A stretch of DNA of 64,000 nucleotides, taken from positions 33,016,456 to 33,080,455 of the forward strand of contig OX457037.1 of NCBI GenBank assembly GCA_949752735.1. Direction: 5' to 3'. The position numbers and the translations under genes were made by a program. Below the pieces are notes generated by a model that did not search any database, had not been told where the DNA came from, and worked only from the letters and a program-made list of their open reading frames with translations. Each line of letters opens with the position of its first letter. Position 1 is the first letter of the stretch. Source of the stretch: Lumbricus terrestris. Lineage: Eukaryota > Annelida > Clitellata > Crassiclitellata > Lumbricidae. Below, in pieces: positions 13,801 through 26,800 of this stretch.

Positions 13801-16800
13801 ATTCGCTCTCTTCCTCCACACCCTTCATTCGCTCTCTTCCTCCACACCCTCCATTCGCTCTCTTTCTCCACACCTTCCAATCGCTCTCTTCCTCCACACC
13901 CTCCAATCGCTCTCTTCCTCCACACCCTCCATTTGCTCTTTTCCTCCACACCCTCCAATCGCTCTCTTCCTCCACACCCTTCATTCGCTCTCTTCCTCCA
14001 CACCCTCCAATCGCTCTCTTCCTCCACACCCTCCAATCGCTCTCTTCCTCCACACCCTCCATTTGCTCTTTTCCTCCACACCCTCCAATCGCTCTCTTCC
14101 TCCATACCCTCTAATCGCTCTCTTCCTCCACACCCTCCATTCGCTCTCTTCCTCCACACCCTCCAATCGCTCTCTTCCTCCACACCCTCCAATCGCTCTC
14201 TTTCTCCACACCCTCCAATCGCTCTCTTCCTCCACACCCTCCAATCGCTCTCTTCCTCCACACCCTCCATTTCTTCCCTTCCTCCACACCCTCCATCGCT
14301 CTCTTCCTCCACACCCTTCATTCGCTCTCTTCCTCCACACCCTCCAATTGCTCTCTTCCTCCACACCCTCCAATCGCTCTCTTCCTCCACACCCTTCATT
14401 CGCTCTCTTCCTCCACACCCTTCATTCGCTCTCTTCCTCCACACCCTCCATTCGCTCTCTTTCTCCACACCCTCCATTCGCTCTCTTCCTCCACACCCTC
14501 CATTCGCTCTCTTTCTCCACACCCTCCAATCGATCTCTTCCTCCACACCCTCCAATCGCTCTGTTCCTCCACACCCTCCATTTCCTCCCTTCCTCCACAC
14601 CCTCCATCGCTCTCTTCCTCCACACCCTCCATTCGCTCTCTTTCTCCACACCCTCCATTCGCTCTCTTCCTCCACACCCTCCATTTGCTCTCTTCCTCCA
14701 CACCCTCCAATCGCTCTCTTCCTCCACACCCTCCAATCGCTCTCTTCCTCCACACCCTTCATTCGCTCTCTTCCTCCACACCCTCCATTCGCTCTCTTCC
14801 TCCACACCCTCCAATCGCTCTCTTCCTCCACACCCTCCAATCGCTCTCTTCCTCCACACCCTCCATTCGCTCCCTTCCTCCACACCCTCCATTCGCTCTC
14901 TTCCTCCACACCCTCCATTTTCTCCCTTCCTCCACACCCTCCATTTGCTCTCTTCCTCCACACCCTCCATTTGCTCTCTTCCTCCACACCCTCCATTTGC
15001 TCTCTTCCTCCACACCCTCCATTCGTTCTCTTCCTCCACACCCTCCAATCGCTCTCTTCCTCCACACCCTCCAATCGCTCTCCTCCTCCGCACCTTCCAT
15101 TTGCTCTCTTCCTCCACACCCTCCAATCGCTCTCCTCCTCCGCACCTTCCATTTGCTCTCTTCCTCCGCACCCTCCAATCGCTCTCTTCCACCACACCCT
15201 CCATTCGCTCTCTTCCTCCATACCCTCTAATCGCTCTCTTCCTCCACCCCCTCCATTTGCTCTTTTCCTCGACACCCTCCAATCGCTCTCTTCCTCCACA
15301 CCCTCCATTCGGTCTCTTCCTCCACACCCTCCATTTGCTCTCCTCCTCCGCACCTTCCAATCGCTCTCTTCCTCCACACCCTCCATTCGCTCTCTTCCTC
15401 CACACCTTCCAATCGCTTTCTTCCTCCACACCCTCCATTCTCTCTCTTCCTCCACACCCTCCATTTGCTCTCTTCCTCCACACCCTCATCGCTCTCTTCC
15501 TCCACACCCTCCATTCGCTCTCTTCCTCCACACCCTCCATTCGCTCTCTTCCTCCACACCCTCCATTTGCTCTCTTCCTCCACACCCTCCAATCGCTCTC
15601 TTCCTCCACACCCTCCAATCGCTCTCTTCCTCCACACTCTCCATTTGCTCTCTTCCTCCACACCCTCCATTCGCTCTCTTCGTCCACACCCTCCATTTGC
15701 TCTCCTCCGCAACCTCCATTTGCTCTCTTCCTCCACACCCTCTATTCGCTCTCTTCCTCCACACCCTCCAATGGCTCTCTTCCTCCATACCCTCTAATCG
15801 CTCTCTTCCTCCACACCCTCCAATCGCTCTCTTCCTCCACACCCTCCATTTGCTCTTTTCCTCCACACCCTCCAATCGCTCTCTTCCTCCACACCCTCCA
15901 TTCGCTCTATTCCTCCACACCCTCCAATCGCTCTCTTCCTCCACACTGTCCATTTGCTCTCTTCCTCCACACCCTCCATTCGCTCTCTTCCTCCACACCA
16001 TCCAATCTCTCTCTTCCTCCACACCCTCCATTTCCTCCCTTCCTCCACACCCTCCAATCGCTCTCTTCCTCCACACTGTCCATTTGCTCTCTTCCTCCAC
16101 ACCCTCCATTCGCTCTCTTCCTCCACACCATCCAATCTCTCTCTTCTTCCACACCCTCCATTTCCTCCCTTCCTACACACCCTCCATTGCTCTCTTCCTC
16201 CACACCCTCCATCGCTCTCTTCCTCCACACCCTCCAATCGCTCTCTTCCTCCACACTCTCCATTTGCTCTCTTCCTCCACACCCTCCAATCGCTCTCTTC
16301 CTCCACACCCTCCATTCGGTGTCTTCCTCCACACCCTCCATTTGCTCTCCTCCTCCGCACCCTCCATTCGGTCTCTTCCTCCACACCCTCCATTTGATCT
16401 CTTTCTCCACACCCTCCATTTGCTCTCTTCCTCCGCACCCTCCAATCGCTCTCTTCCTCCACACCCTCCAATCGCTCTCTTCCTCCATACCCTCTAATCG
16501 CTCTCTTCCTCCCCCCTCCATTTGCTCTTTTCCTCCACACCCTCCAATCGCTCTCTTCCTCCACACCCTCCATTCGCTCTCTTCCTCCACACCCTCCAAT
16601 CGCTCTCTTCCTCCACACTGTCCATTTGCTCTCTTCCTCCACACCCTCCATTCGCTCTCTTCCTCCACACCATCCAATCTCTCTCTTCCTCCACACCTTC
16701 CATTTCCTCCCTTCCTCCACACCCTCCATCGCTCTCTTCCTCCACGCCCTCCATCGCTCTTTTCCTCCACACCCTCCAATCGCTCTTTTCCTCCACACCC

Positions 16801-16836
16801 TCCACTTGCTCTCTTCCTCCACACGCTCCATTTGCG
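1842..16836. repeat. Giant 26-bp minisatellite (about 575 units)
   Basis: Nearly 15 kb is one tandem array of a pyrimidine-rich 26-bp unit with the core CTTCCTCCACACCCTCC. The remaining bases vary (CATTCGCTCT, CAATCGCTCT, CATTTGCTCT, CATTTCCTCC), and a run of 27-bp units with an extra A lies near 2.8-3.26 kb. The unit is stop-free on both strands, and 26 is not a multiple of 3, so three units form a 78-base coding-like period. This produces spurious frames of up to 2,147 codons on the plus strand and about 600 on the minus strand. Variant units recur in the same order at long offsets, so the array grew by amplification of blocks as well as single units. The array may be partly collapsed or mis-assembled. 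Confidence 0.98.
4147..16445. repeat. Higher-order repeat blocks within the 26-bp array
   Basis: One identifiable block of variant units starts its marker segment at 5340, 8397, 10102, 13001 and 15954, giving offsets of 3057, 1705, 2899 and 2953 bases. A second marker at 4874, 7931, 9636 and 12535 gives the first three offsets again. Copies are almost identical, for example one T-to-C change near 10,230. They are recent segmental duplications inside the array with different amounts of intervening repeat. Confidence 0.85.
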
Positions 16837-16839
16837 AAT

Positions 16840-17121
16840 GAAGGAGAATTGCAATGAACTTTCACAGTCTAGGGTTTACTTACTCTCAGTAGGATCCACA
16901 AATCGGGGTTTTGAAAACAGTGCAATTTAATCTTTCATGATATTTTAAGAAAAATAAACTTTATATAATTTAGTGTATTTAGGTATGTCGGCTTGTAATT
17001 ATTAGTATACTTTGCTTCCCGTGCGTTCTGCATGACTCAATGCATTTAGTTGAGATTGGGGTTCCCCAGAAAACATTAGGACATGGATGGTTCCGTGGCT
17101 AAAAAAGTTTGGGAAACACTG
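16840..17121 (+). mobile_element. Second hAT-like terminus at the right edge of the array
   Basis: The sequence ends in AAGTTTGGGAAACACTG at 17121. Its reverse complement CAGTGTTTCCCAAAC fits the hAT terminal consensus, preceded by a GGTTCCGTGGC-type subterminal stretch. It has the same orientation as the terminus near 1845, so the two are not the paired ends of one element. The A/T-rich interior holds no gene. Confidence 0.55.
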
Positions 17122-17205
17122 GTTTAGACACATCAACACTGGTTTAGACACATCAACACTGGTTTAGACACATCAACACTGGTTTAGACACATCAACACT
17201 GGTCA
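17117..17205. repeat. 20-bp tandem repeat, about 4.5 copies
   Basis: The unit ACACTGGTTTAGACACATCA repeats about four and a half times. It begins inside the last bases of the hAT-like terminus. Confidence 0.95.
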
Positions 17206-18848
17206 TAACCAGAACCTATTAGAACCATCTGTCCGCACTGGGATCACCACTTCCTCTTCTCACTGCAGGCGTCTTTTATGGATGACCCCTAATATAAAAA
17301 TTGTCTCCATGAGATCATGCAAGTACTCTGAGAACATGTCATCTTATAGATGACTCTATGTTTAGCAGTGGGGGTCAATCTGCATAAGTGTTGTAGCACC
17401 ATTTGACATAAACTGAGTTTTACATGTAGGCCTTTTTCTTCCAAAAAAATCTCACATTCCAGCAGGCTTGTTAATTTCTTGCAAAAAATTGCTGTAAAAA
17501 CATGTTTGAAAACATGAATATTTCACTTCTTAAGTTCATCTGTGATATCCGACGGGGCACCAATTTAAGCAGAGTAATAATGAATATACTGACATACCTA
17601 CTAATAATTAATCAGACACCTTGCATTCTGTCATTATGGTTAAATTCGACTTAAAGTTACTTTATTGTCAGGTAATCAAGAACATCATTATTATTATCAT
17701 CATTGTTATAATTGCATTATCCTGCCTTATACCCAGGGTTTTAAGTGTGGCTGGATGGTCATGGACGGCGTCCAGGCAAATATTTTCAAATCTCAACCCC
17801 ATCTTGAGTTGTGTTGAGTCCTGTCACTTATTTGGACATCAGAGCCTGGAGAAGTGATGAGCGTCCAGGCACTTCTTCTTCTACACTGCTCACACCTTTA
17901 TGTCAATGGAGCGAGTAAATAAGTATGGTGAACAGGCAAGTGAAAAATCTGCTGGAGGGCAAATAGCAATAACAATGAAAAGTAATATTGAACAGGCAAA
18001 TCCTTTGTTTCAGTCTATGGCAGCGACTCGTACAAAGCCACAATAGGCTACATTTGTAACATTTGATTTATAAAAAACAAATGCAAATTTTTTTCCATTT
18101 ACAATAATATATATGTTACTCTGAATGGTGTTCACTGTTCAAAATGCATTGTTTGTTGACTAAAAATTCCAAAACTGATAGGAATTCACACATTTTACAG
18201 TTTATTAGCAGTAAACATCACATGATGTGTGCAAATTAAATATGGCAAAATGCAAAAAGCAGCTTATATCAAAGTTAAACATAATCTTCCAATGAACATT
18301 AGAAGTAATAACCTTCCACGTAGTCATGTCCTGTGTTTTTGTCAACAAGTTCAGCGTGCATTCTCTTTACCTCAAACGTCGTCCATTAACTTGAGAATGT
18401 CTCAAAAATAAAATCAACTCTTGACCTCACCGTCTCATTTCTGCACATTAGATATTGCCAGTTTGTTCCCCCAATCCCCTTTCCAAATGCTTGAATTCCT
18501 TCTTCTCCACTAAAGCCTATATTCGATGTTCACTGGTCTGCCAGACCAACTGTCCTACAGGGTAAGGCACTACAATTCCCCACTTCCAGAGCAGAGCTAC
18601 TCACAATCATATCCAAGCAATGCAGTTCGTCTGCCTAAAGATGGTGAAATAATGATAAAAATCGAGATGAAAACCTCCTCCATGTTAGCTGTAATCCCTA
18701 CTTTCTACCCCTTTGCAAATGGACAGCCCAAGTTGCACTTCTCCAAATCAATTCAATCTAGACATGCATGCAAAGACACAATATATGAAAACAATACATG
18801 CAAACACAAACATTTTCACGCATTTTGTAGATAATGTGCAGTTTGCAT
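17206..18848. other. Non-coding stretch downstream of GALM
   Basis: No supportable gene. It contains a (TTA/ATC)-rich tract near 17,690 and a dispersed repeat at 17,735-17,880. The 102-codon open frame at 18,526-18,834 has no recognised motif. Confidence 0.5.
17735..17880 (+). repeat. Dispersed repeat with GGACGGCGTCCA core, copy 1
   Basis: It shares the phrases ATGGACGGCGTCCA and GCGTCCAGGCACTTCTT with copies at 47,957-48,140 (opposite orientation) and 49,948-50,126 (same orientation). It is the most diverged of the three. It probably belongs to a short non-autonomous element family. Confidence 0.7.
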
Positions 18849-18854
18849 TTTATT
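18849..18854 (-). terminator. Poly(A) signal for GALM
   Basis: AATAAA on the minus strand about 150 bases after the GALM stop codon, a normal spacing for a short 3' UTR. It is the first such hexamer I see downstream of the stop. Confidence 0.55.
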
Positions 18855-19005
18855 TCCTTATTTTCATCAACATATCATAATTGTTATAATTCATACATAG
18901 CCTTACAACTAAAATCATAGAAGTTACAAAATTAAAATGCAGACACCATCAACTCAAATACCAAAGATGTACGTTCCAAACAAATACGACTCGCAGTTAC
19001 AAAGA

Positions 19006-19086
19006 TCACGACGCAACGGAGAATTTGTACCACGTCTGATGTCTGTAAACTTCACCAGGTCGCAGCACACTGTTCGGAAAATTAAC
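19006..19086 (-). CDS. GALM: GALM exon 7 (stop codon)
   Basis: It encodes the last 26 residues (VNFPNSVLRPGEVYRHQTWY, then KFSVAS) and a TGA stop. The L-x-P-G-E-x-Y-x-H-x-T-x-Y-K-F pattern is the conserved C-terminal strand of the family. Confidence 0.95.
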   Translation of the reverse strand, partial: VNFPNSVLRPGEVYRHQTWYKFSVAS

Positions 19087-20844
19087 CTATAATCATAAAA
19101 CCAGAAGATCAGATTAATACTATAGAGGATTAACTTAACAAGATAAAAATAACATTTAACACAGTCAATTACCTACATGTTAGATTCCTCATTAACACTT
19201 CGTGGGGCACGGTAATGTAGGGGTATGTTCAGTGCCTTGGAGCCGGAAAGTGGCAGGTTCGAATCCACCTCAAGCTGCCGCAACAGTGCCACGTAGGAAC
19301 CCTGAGCAAGTCCTTCACTCGTAATTGCTCGTGCGTTTCTGCGGGAAACCCCGATTCAGTGTCCACGTTGTAGTCTAGTCCAGAGCGCCTAATCTTGAAG
19401 GAGCACTATAACAAGTGCTCATACATACACACATACTTTGTCTCCATTTTTATGTAAGCTTAATGTAAGTTTCAAAACACTGTCAGTGTTACTGAACCTC
19501 ATCAATGTACAATCTAAGCTGAAGAAAAACTTAAATGTCGATGTTGATTTATTCTCTATTCTTCTTTAGCCCTTCAGAAAAGGAATCTTGATTTATTTAT
19601 GATCTTCGATTTGGAACAGATCCTGCTTCAGAACTTCACTGATCGAATATACAAATAGAGAAGGATGCAGCTGGTAGACTTTACATCCTGCAATAAAACG
19701 TTTAACTTGAAAACAACAGGGAAGCACCACTAGGGAAAAAACAGTATCCAGACGACATTGCATGAATCTGGAAATCAGAAAATGCATCAGAAAATAAATC
19801 TTTCTAAAGAAAACTGAAATCCCTCCCACCCCCCAAAAAAATCCTGCTTTCAGTACTAACATGATTGATGGCATCTGGATAGTTCTGCGTCTCCAGAGCA
19901 AATGACGAATGCTGTCCATAGGTTGCGCCGTTCTTCCCAGGGATACCATTCAGAAAATTGCCCGTGTAGAACTGTATTCCTGGCTCGTTGGTGAACACTT
20001 CGAGAACGCGGCCACTGGCTCCGTGCTCGACCCGTGCAGCTAACGTCCGACCGAGCTCCGATTTCCCGAGACAGAAATTGTGGTCGAATCCGACTGGAGG
20101 ACCGGAGATCTGAGGAAGACGATCCTTCAAGGTGACAGCTTTCCGAAGGTCAAAGAGCGTTCCATCCACCGCAGCTATCTCACCTGGAAGTAAAGGAATT
20201 GTGGACATGTATCAAATAAACAAAGACATCAGATATTTAATCTGTCAAATTGGTAAGCAACCGCTATTAAAATAATATATAATCATAGACAACAAAATCA
20301 AGACTTGTAGATTCTGTTTAACCCGATGAATTTTTTAAAAATAATGTCTGTCTTGCATAAACAACTTTTAAAACACGTAACTTTTTTTAAATTAAAAAGT
20401 TACGAGACAATCAAAAACAGAAAAAATTTGGAATAAGCAAAATAAATTAATGGCTTCATTTGAGATTTCATCAGACCTGTGGGTACACCATGTTCAGTCT
20501 TTGGGAGGTAATGGTCTGCCTTGATGGTCACCAAATGATCGTAAATATTTTCCGACTTCTACAACAAAACGCAAGAATCCATTCAAATTACGAACACACA
20601 ATAAGAAAAAGGCAATGGGTCTATTTAGAGCGGGGAAAGGTTAATGGGTTAAAATCCCCTGAGATAACTGGATAAAACTCACATCACCAAAAACTTCGTA
20701 CTCTACGACCAAGCCCAATTATTTCCTGGCTAAGCTCTTGCCTTAGACAGCCCTAAAAATGGAAGTTACTGAGAGAATTATTCCCCAAATAGCAACACAG
20801 CAAATTAAAACCATTAATCATGGCTTCAGGAGCACATACATAAT

Positions 20845-20890
<46 letters not shown>

Positions 20891-23800
20891 GGCATTTATG
20901 CAGCATCTTCAATATATATATATCTCATATTCATTTGCATAGCACTGGTAATGCAATGGATGAAGGGGAGTGGCAATGGTATCCAGCACGATGAGCAGCA
21001 GATCAGCAGATAGCACAGAAGTGTGATTCATTCCCAGAGCTCAGTCTTTTAACTCACTGAATTGCATTGTTTTAACTCACTGAATTGCGTTGATAGAATA
21101 AACATTATAAACGCCTTCCCTGGCTGCCAAACAGTTTAATTTGACTTCTGTTATAAATTGAGATCATCTACTCATACTATGAGTAATAATGAATTGACCG
21201 AATGACCGTATTGTGTCAGTCTGAAAAAATATACAAAGATTATATATTATAATGTATCAGCCATGCCTTGCTCCTGCCTAACTTTGTGAGCTACCTGTAG
21301 CTCTACTCTTAGAGCTCGCCACTTCCACTCCTTCATTCGACTGAACAAACTCCCCTCTGTCCCTATTGATCACACCTCCACTCTTCAGAACCGCGTCTTC
21401 TCGGTGGTAGGACTCTCGACCTGGAATGGCCTTCCCTTGATGCTCCACTCTCTTCCTACAACTCCTCAGGCAATCCACTCTCATCTTAAGACAGTTTCAT
21501 TCGGCTGCGCTCAGTGCGCTGGGGTTGGGAGAGCCTCTGAGTAGTCTCCTTGAAGGATCACTATACAAATTCATTGAATGAATGACTGAATTCATTTAAT
21601 GAATGAATGAATTAATTAATGATCGAATGAATGAATGAACGTACATGACCAGCTAAATTAAAGTAAGCATGGTTTGTCAGGTTGATGATCGTCGGTTTGT
21701 CAGACGTGGCAGTGTAATCGATGAATAGTTCGTTGTCAGCTGTCAGTTCATAGACAACATCTACTGACAGTGTGCCAGGATATCCTTCTTCACCATCTGG
21801 ACTGATGTAACTCAGCTTCAGTCGGTTCCCATCCACCTGCGTCTTCCAGATTTTCTAACAAGAAATCATTTCGACATAAATATTCATGCTCACTTTGATA
21901 TGAATATTCATGCTCGCTTTGATATGAATATTCATGCTCACTTTGATATGAATATTCATATTCCCATGGTTTTCAGCATCAATTATATGAAGTCTGTGAC
22001 AGTCACAAGACAATCAATATGACATATAAGTAATCATTAGATTAGCTACAAAGATCTGCAGCATTTAGATTTGTAGATCGTAGATTTCATTCATTAAAAT
22101 GACATTTAACATTGTATAATAGGCCAGAACAGAGAGCAGATCTGAGAAGATATTTTGAAGAGCCGCTACATAATTTCAAAGAATGAATAAATGAATAAAA
22201 AGTGACTGAAAAACTTATTTCTGTCACGTTTTACAAGCAGAGAACTAACTGCACACTGTAGTTAACTGTGAAAAAGCAACTCCATGTGAACTGGATGTGT
22301 CGAATAATCCATGCCTATGATGTTAGCACATCTAATGTAATCAAGAAAAGCAACGTACTGCAATGACTTACCACAATTCTCAAATGCAGTAATGACACTA
22401 TTGTATAACACTAACCTGATTAGTGATTACTATGAGCAAAGTTGGCATGGTCGCAACAGTTAAAATCATTCATCTTCCTTCCAAACCACTTACCAGCTAA
22501 AAACTTAACCCTGGATGTTGCTGTTAATTATTCCAGTAACCCTAACTTTGATGCAAACAGTCAAAGGTCACTACTACGCTCTACTCAAAATTGTGCCCTA
22601 TGCCTAAGCTCAGAGATGTGGTCCTGGGAATAAACGTTTCAGTCCCAGGACACACAACAGCTGCAATTTTAAAAAAAGCAATTCACCCTTACGGCTACAC
22701 GGCTGAAGAAAAAGAATTGTTTCGCAGGATCAAGTAAGATCAAAATCCAAGTAATAGACTGAAGTAATAGACTGAAGTAATAGGTGGAAGTAATAGGCTG
22801 AAGTAATAGGTGGAAGTAATAGGCTGAAGTAATAGGCTGAAGCTTTGGCAGATAGTATGCACCCTATTAGTAGCTTCTGTTTGCATGCTACGAGTGAAAA
22901 AGTTTCAAAAAATTAATTAATGCTAACTTTATCAAATCCAATGTTTCCACCATGAAGATGATTTGGATCTCTGTTAAGAGCAACTGTCAACTCCTGTCCA
23001 TCCAGACTGAACTTGCCACGGTAGATGCGATTAGCAATGCGACCAATTATGGCTCCGAAATAAGCTGGGTTCTTTTCGTATTCTGCGCCAGATATAGACA
23101 AACAAACCTAAATTTCTAACACAAAAATCTTCGAGGATTGCTGATCTTCTGAGCAGATGCAAACATAGTATGCAATTCTATCATGTGTTTTGAATGCGTA
23201 TCAACAGTTTTATAACTGGAAGTCAAACTGGCAAGAGCAAACTTGGATAAAATTAGCCGAAATTTTAACAGATCTTTTAGAATGATGTGTGTACTTACAG
23301 TGTAATACTGTTAACTGACAATTACTCCATCTTGACACCTACACTAGCATTGCGAACATAAAGTGGTGTGCTTACTACCAAATATAACTGATTTGGCCAA
23401 TGTCATTGGAAAATCTGTTATCTCAAAGCTAATAAAAAAAACACAAGGTACACAGGCCACTGTCTGTTAAAAGTCCTGACAATTATTCTTAGGATCACAT
23501 TGATATGCCCTTGTGCATTTTTTGTGAGGACTAGTGCAATCGGTAACACACAAATATTGAACAGGACTTATAGCAGGTAAAGGCTACAGAAGATCAAATG
23601 AAACTACACTAACTTGGTGCTACTTAGAATATACTGTACAACTCAGCTTCATAGACAATATAGCGAACTATTATACCGGCCAGTGTGTCAAAACCAGTAG
23701 TGATGTCCTCAAGATGGCCATGTTTGTCAGCGGTTTTAAGTGACGTGATGATGCCACCAAAATCTATGATCTCCGCAGTTGTCCCTGCCGAGTTCTTCAG

Positions 23801-26800
23801 TTCGTACCTGAAACAAATTCGAGTCCAGTTTTAAACTGAGTTGATACGAAAAATGTTGAAGATTGGCGAGAGGTGTACATTTGCACAATAGTAGCATTGG
23901 TGATAGGCCAAGTCTGTGAGACAACGACTACGCAAATTGTTATGCTTGCCTGAGTTAGCAAAAGCATGTTATGGGTTTGGGTTATGTTTAGGTTAAATGT
24001 GATGTCTTACTAGAATGTTTTATTAATATAATGAGAACTCCAAATTTAAAGATTGCATGTCTTGTTGAATTGCACTATGGTCCTGAAAGGTCTGATTGTT
24101 CGAGAGCTTCAAAGTTGTCTCACAATATACCATTGCTAAATGAAGACTCTCAGTCAAACATACACTCACCACCACTAAAATGCTGGACCACATAATTCCA
24201 TCATCCAGACACACACGCACACACACACACAGAGTGAATACCGATAGTTACACCACACTTTATTTGCTTGGATAGCTCAGATAATTTACTTTGACTATTC
24301 GATTTCTGCTAGAGCATACTAGATATAAGATTAATTCCTACACTCGTAAGTACTACGCAACGTTTGAATATTTATCAAGCTTCCACCATCAGAACTAGGA
24401 TGGATTTGACTGAAAGAGACCAATTTCTATAAATTTACTCAAACGTGCTTGACATAAACAACACGCCTTGAACTTGGAAATAAAAAAAATTCATTTAGCA
24501 AAGTACAATTATTTTGGCCCATCATGTATTTGTAACCGGAACCCACTTACTTATACGCTCAAGAACCCAGCCCCGAATTCACATTCGTTTCCGGTTCCGG
24601 TTCCGTTATGCGATTCCGTTATGTTCAGGGTTGCCATGTACTTTCCGAAATTCCCGCCCAAAGGCTGGCAAAAACTGGCCCAAAACTAACCCAATGTAAT
24701 CTATGACCAGCATCAGATTAGATTTTACTATACAAACGATCATCATCATATTCGACTGCCGCTATAATATGCCACGGAACCGGCAGCAATGGTAGCGCAA
24801 TGGATAACACGCTGGCCTAGAGTGCGAGAGGCAGTGAGTCCGAGCCCATTTTGGGCGGATTTGCTTTGTAGGCTGCTATTAGCGCAGTGTAGGCCTAATT
24901 TCAAAGCGGTCTGTTCATTTAGTATATAAGTTTAATTAAGATTACTGCATAACTTGTAAATGAAAAGCGCAGTGCGTCTTGCAGGCGTTTAATAAAAGAA
25001 TAGATTGTTATTATTATTATTAGCATCAGATTCGATTTTTACTATACAGGCGCTAATGATCATCATCATATTCGACTGACGCTATGCAGGCCTACATACC
25101 ACTGAACGTGCATCATCAGATTCGGATCCGGATTGACTATACAGGCAGCAGTTCATCTATACCAATAGAGGATTATAAATAATTTTTAAACTAATTAAAT
25201 TCATTATTACAAGTGCTGTACGCTAAATAATTTAAACAGTCTAATCTTTTTCGTTTTCCAAACCACTTCAATCTTGTAAGTGTGAAGAAAATATTGGCAA
25301 TGCACACTATCTTCTCTATTATAACAGTTTTTCACATTAGTCTATACATAAAAATTAGCCATTGCCTGAATCTGTGCATCAGAAATGTTACAAACAATAT
25401 AACAGCATTATATCATTATGATCAGTTTCCTGTTATTTTATTTCTTCCACTTAAAAATCTGTTTTGGTTGCAGTTTGTATTTGTGAGCGCAATCTCAATC
25501 TCGAGATTTCTTTAGCGCCAACAGAAGCTATACGTCGCGGAAGCCAGAGGTCTCAGTCAAAAGTAATTTAGCTATTAACGAAATCGATAGGAAAAAGATG
25601 GCAAAAATGACATTATAAAGTAATCGTGTTGTTGTGAATTATGTATTCTACGTGTAGGAAGTTATGCATAATTATAATTAATTTTATCCACCTAGTTTAT
25701 AGGTACAATATTATAATTGATTTAGGTTCGCTCAACTGTTAAACATTAACTCCTTGTCAACGCATTAATTTTTTACAATACTATAACCAACTTGTCTAAA
25801 ACTCCAAGTTGATGATCAAACATGAAGAATGCAGAAGCGGGTGACATCTAAATTTACAGTCTACCCTACAAATGAGCCGCTAAGGTGGATAGGCCTACTA
25901 ATTTTACACATTCATATGCCGGAAGTCAAAATGAAAACACAATTAAGCGACTATATATAGGCCTATTACTTTCAACTGTTTTGGTTTGGCAACAGAACCC
26001 TACAGTCGTTTTGTTTCCTGTAGTCCGTAACGTGCATCAGCAGATTCGGATTTACTATACAGGCGCATATCATCATCATATTCTACTGGCGCCATATAAA
26101 TACCACTGAACGTGCATCAGCAGATTCGGATTTACTATGCAGGCGCATATCATCATCATCATATTCGACTGGCGTCATATAAATACCACTGAACGTGCAT
26201 CGGCAGATTCGGATTTACTATACAGGCGCATATCATCATCATCATCATATTCGCCTGGTGCTCTCTATATACCACTGAACGTGCATCAGCAGATTCGGGT
26301 TGACTATACATGGAGGCGCATATCATCATCATCATATTCGACTGGCGCTATATAAATACCACTGAACGTGCATCAGCAGATTCTGATTTACTATGCAGGC
26401 GCATATCATCATCATCATATTCTACTGGCGCTGTATAAATACCACTGAACGTGCATCAGCAGATTCGGATCTACAATAAAGGCGCATATCATCATCATCA
26501 TATTCGACTGGCGCTGTATAAATACCACTGAGTCATCAGATTCGTATTTACTATACAGGCGCATATCATCATATTCGCCTGGTGCTCTCTATATACCACT
26601 GAACGTGCATCAGCAGATTCGGATCTACAATAAAGGCGCATATCATCATCATCATATTCGACTGGCGCTGTATAAATACCACTGAACTTGCATCAGCAGA
26701 TTCGTATTTACTATACAGGCGCATATCATCATCATCATCATATTCGCCTGGTGCTCTCTATATACCACTGAACCTGCATCAGCAGATTCGGATCTACTAT

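Noticed and set aside
1817..16930. Very long open frames (up to 2,147 codons) in and around 1.8-16.9 kb on both strands
   Set aside because: They are translations of a stop-free 26-bp repeat in three registers; no start context, no splice signals and no non-repeat domain.
1842..17121. One hAT element with the satellite as its interior
   Set aside because: The two terminal motifs have the same orientation, whereas the ends of one element must be inverted.
19203..19440. Functional tRNA gene from the perfect B box
   Set aside because: The A-box region and the cloverleaf cannot be completed, and a long unrelated body follows, as in a SINE.
23736..23924. GALM exon 2 extended upstream to an in-frame ATG at 23,924
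   Set aside because: The extension is not aldose-epimerase-like, and a canonical TTTCAG acceptor at 23,808 joins in frame to the distant start exon at 48.5 kb.
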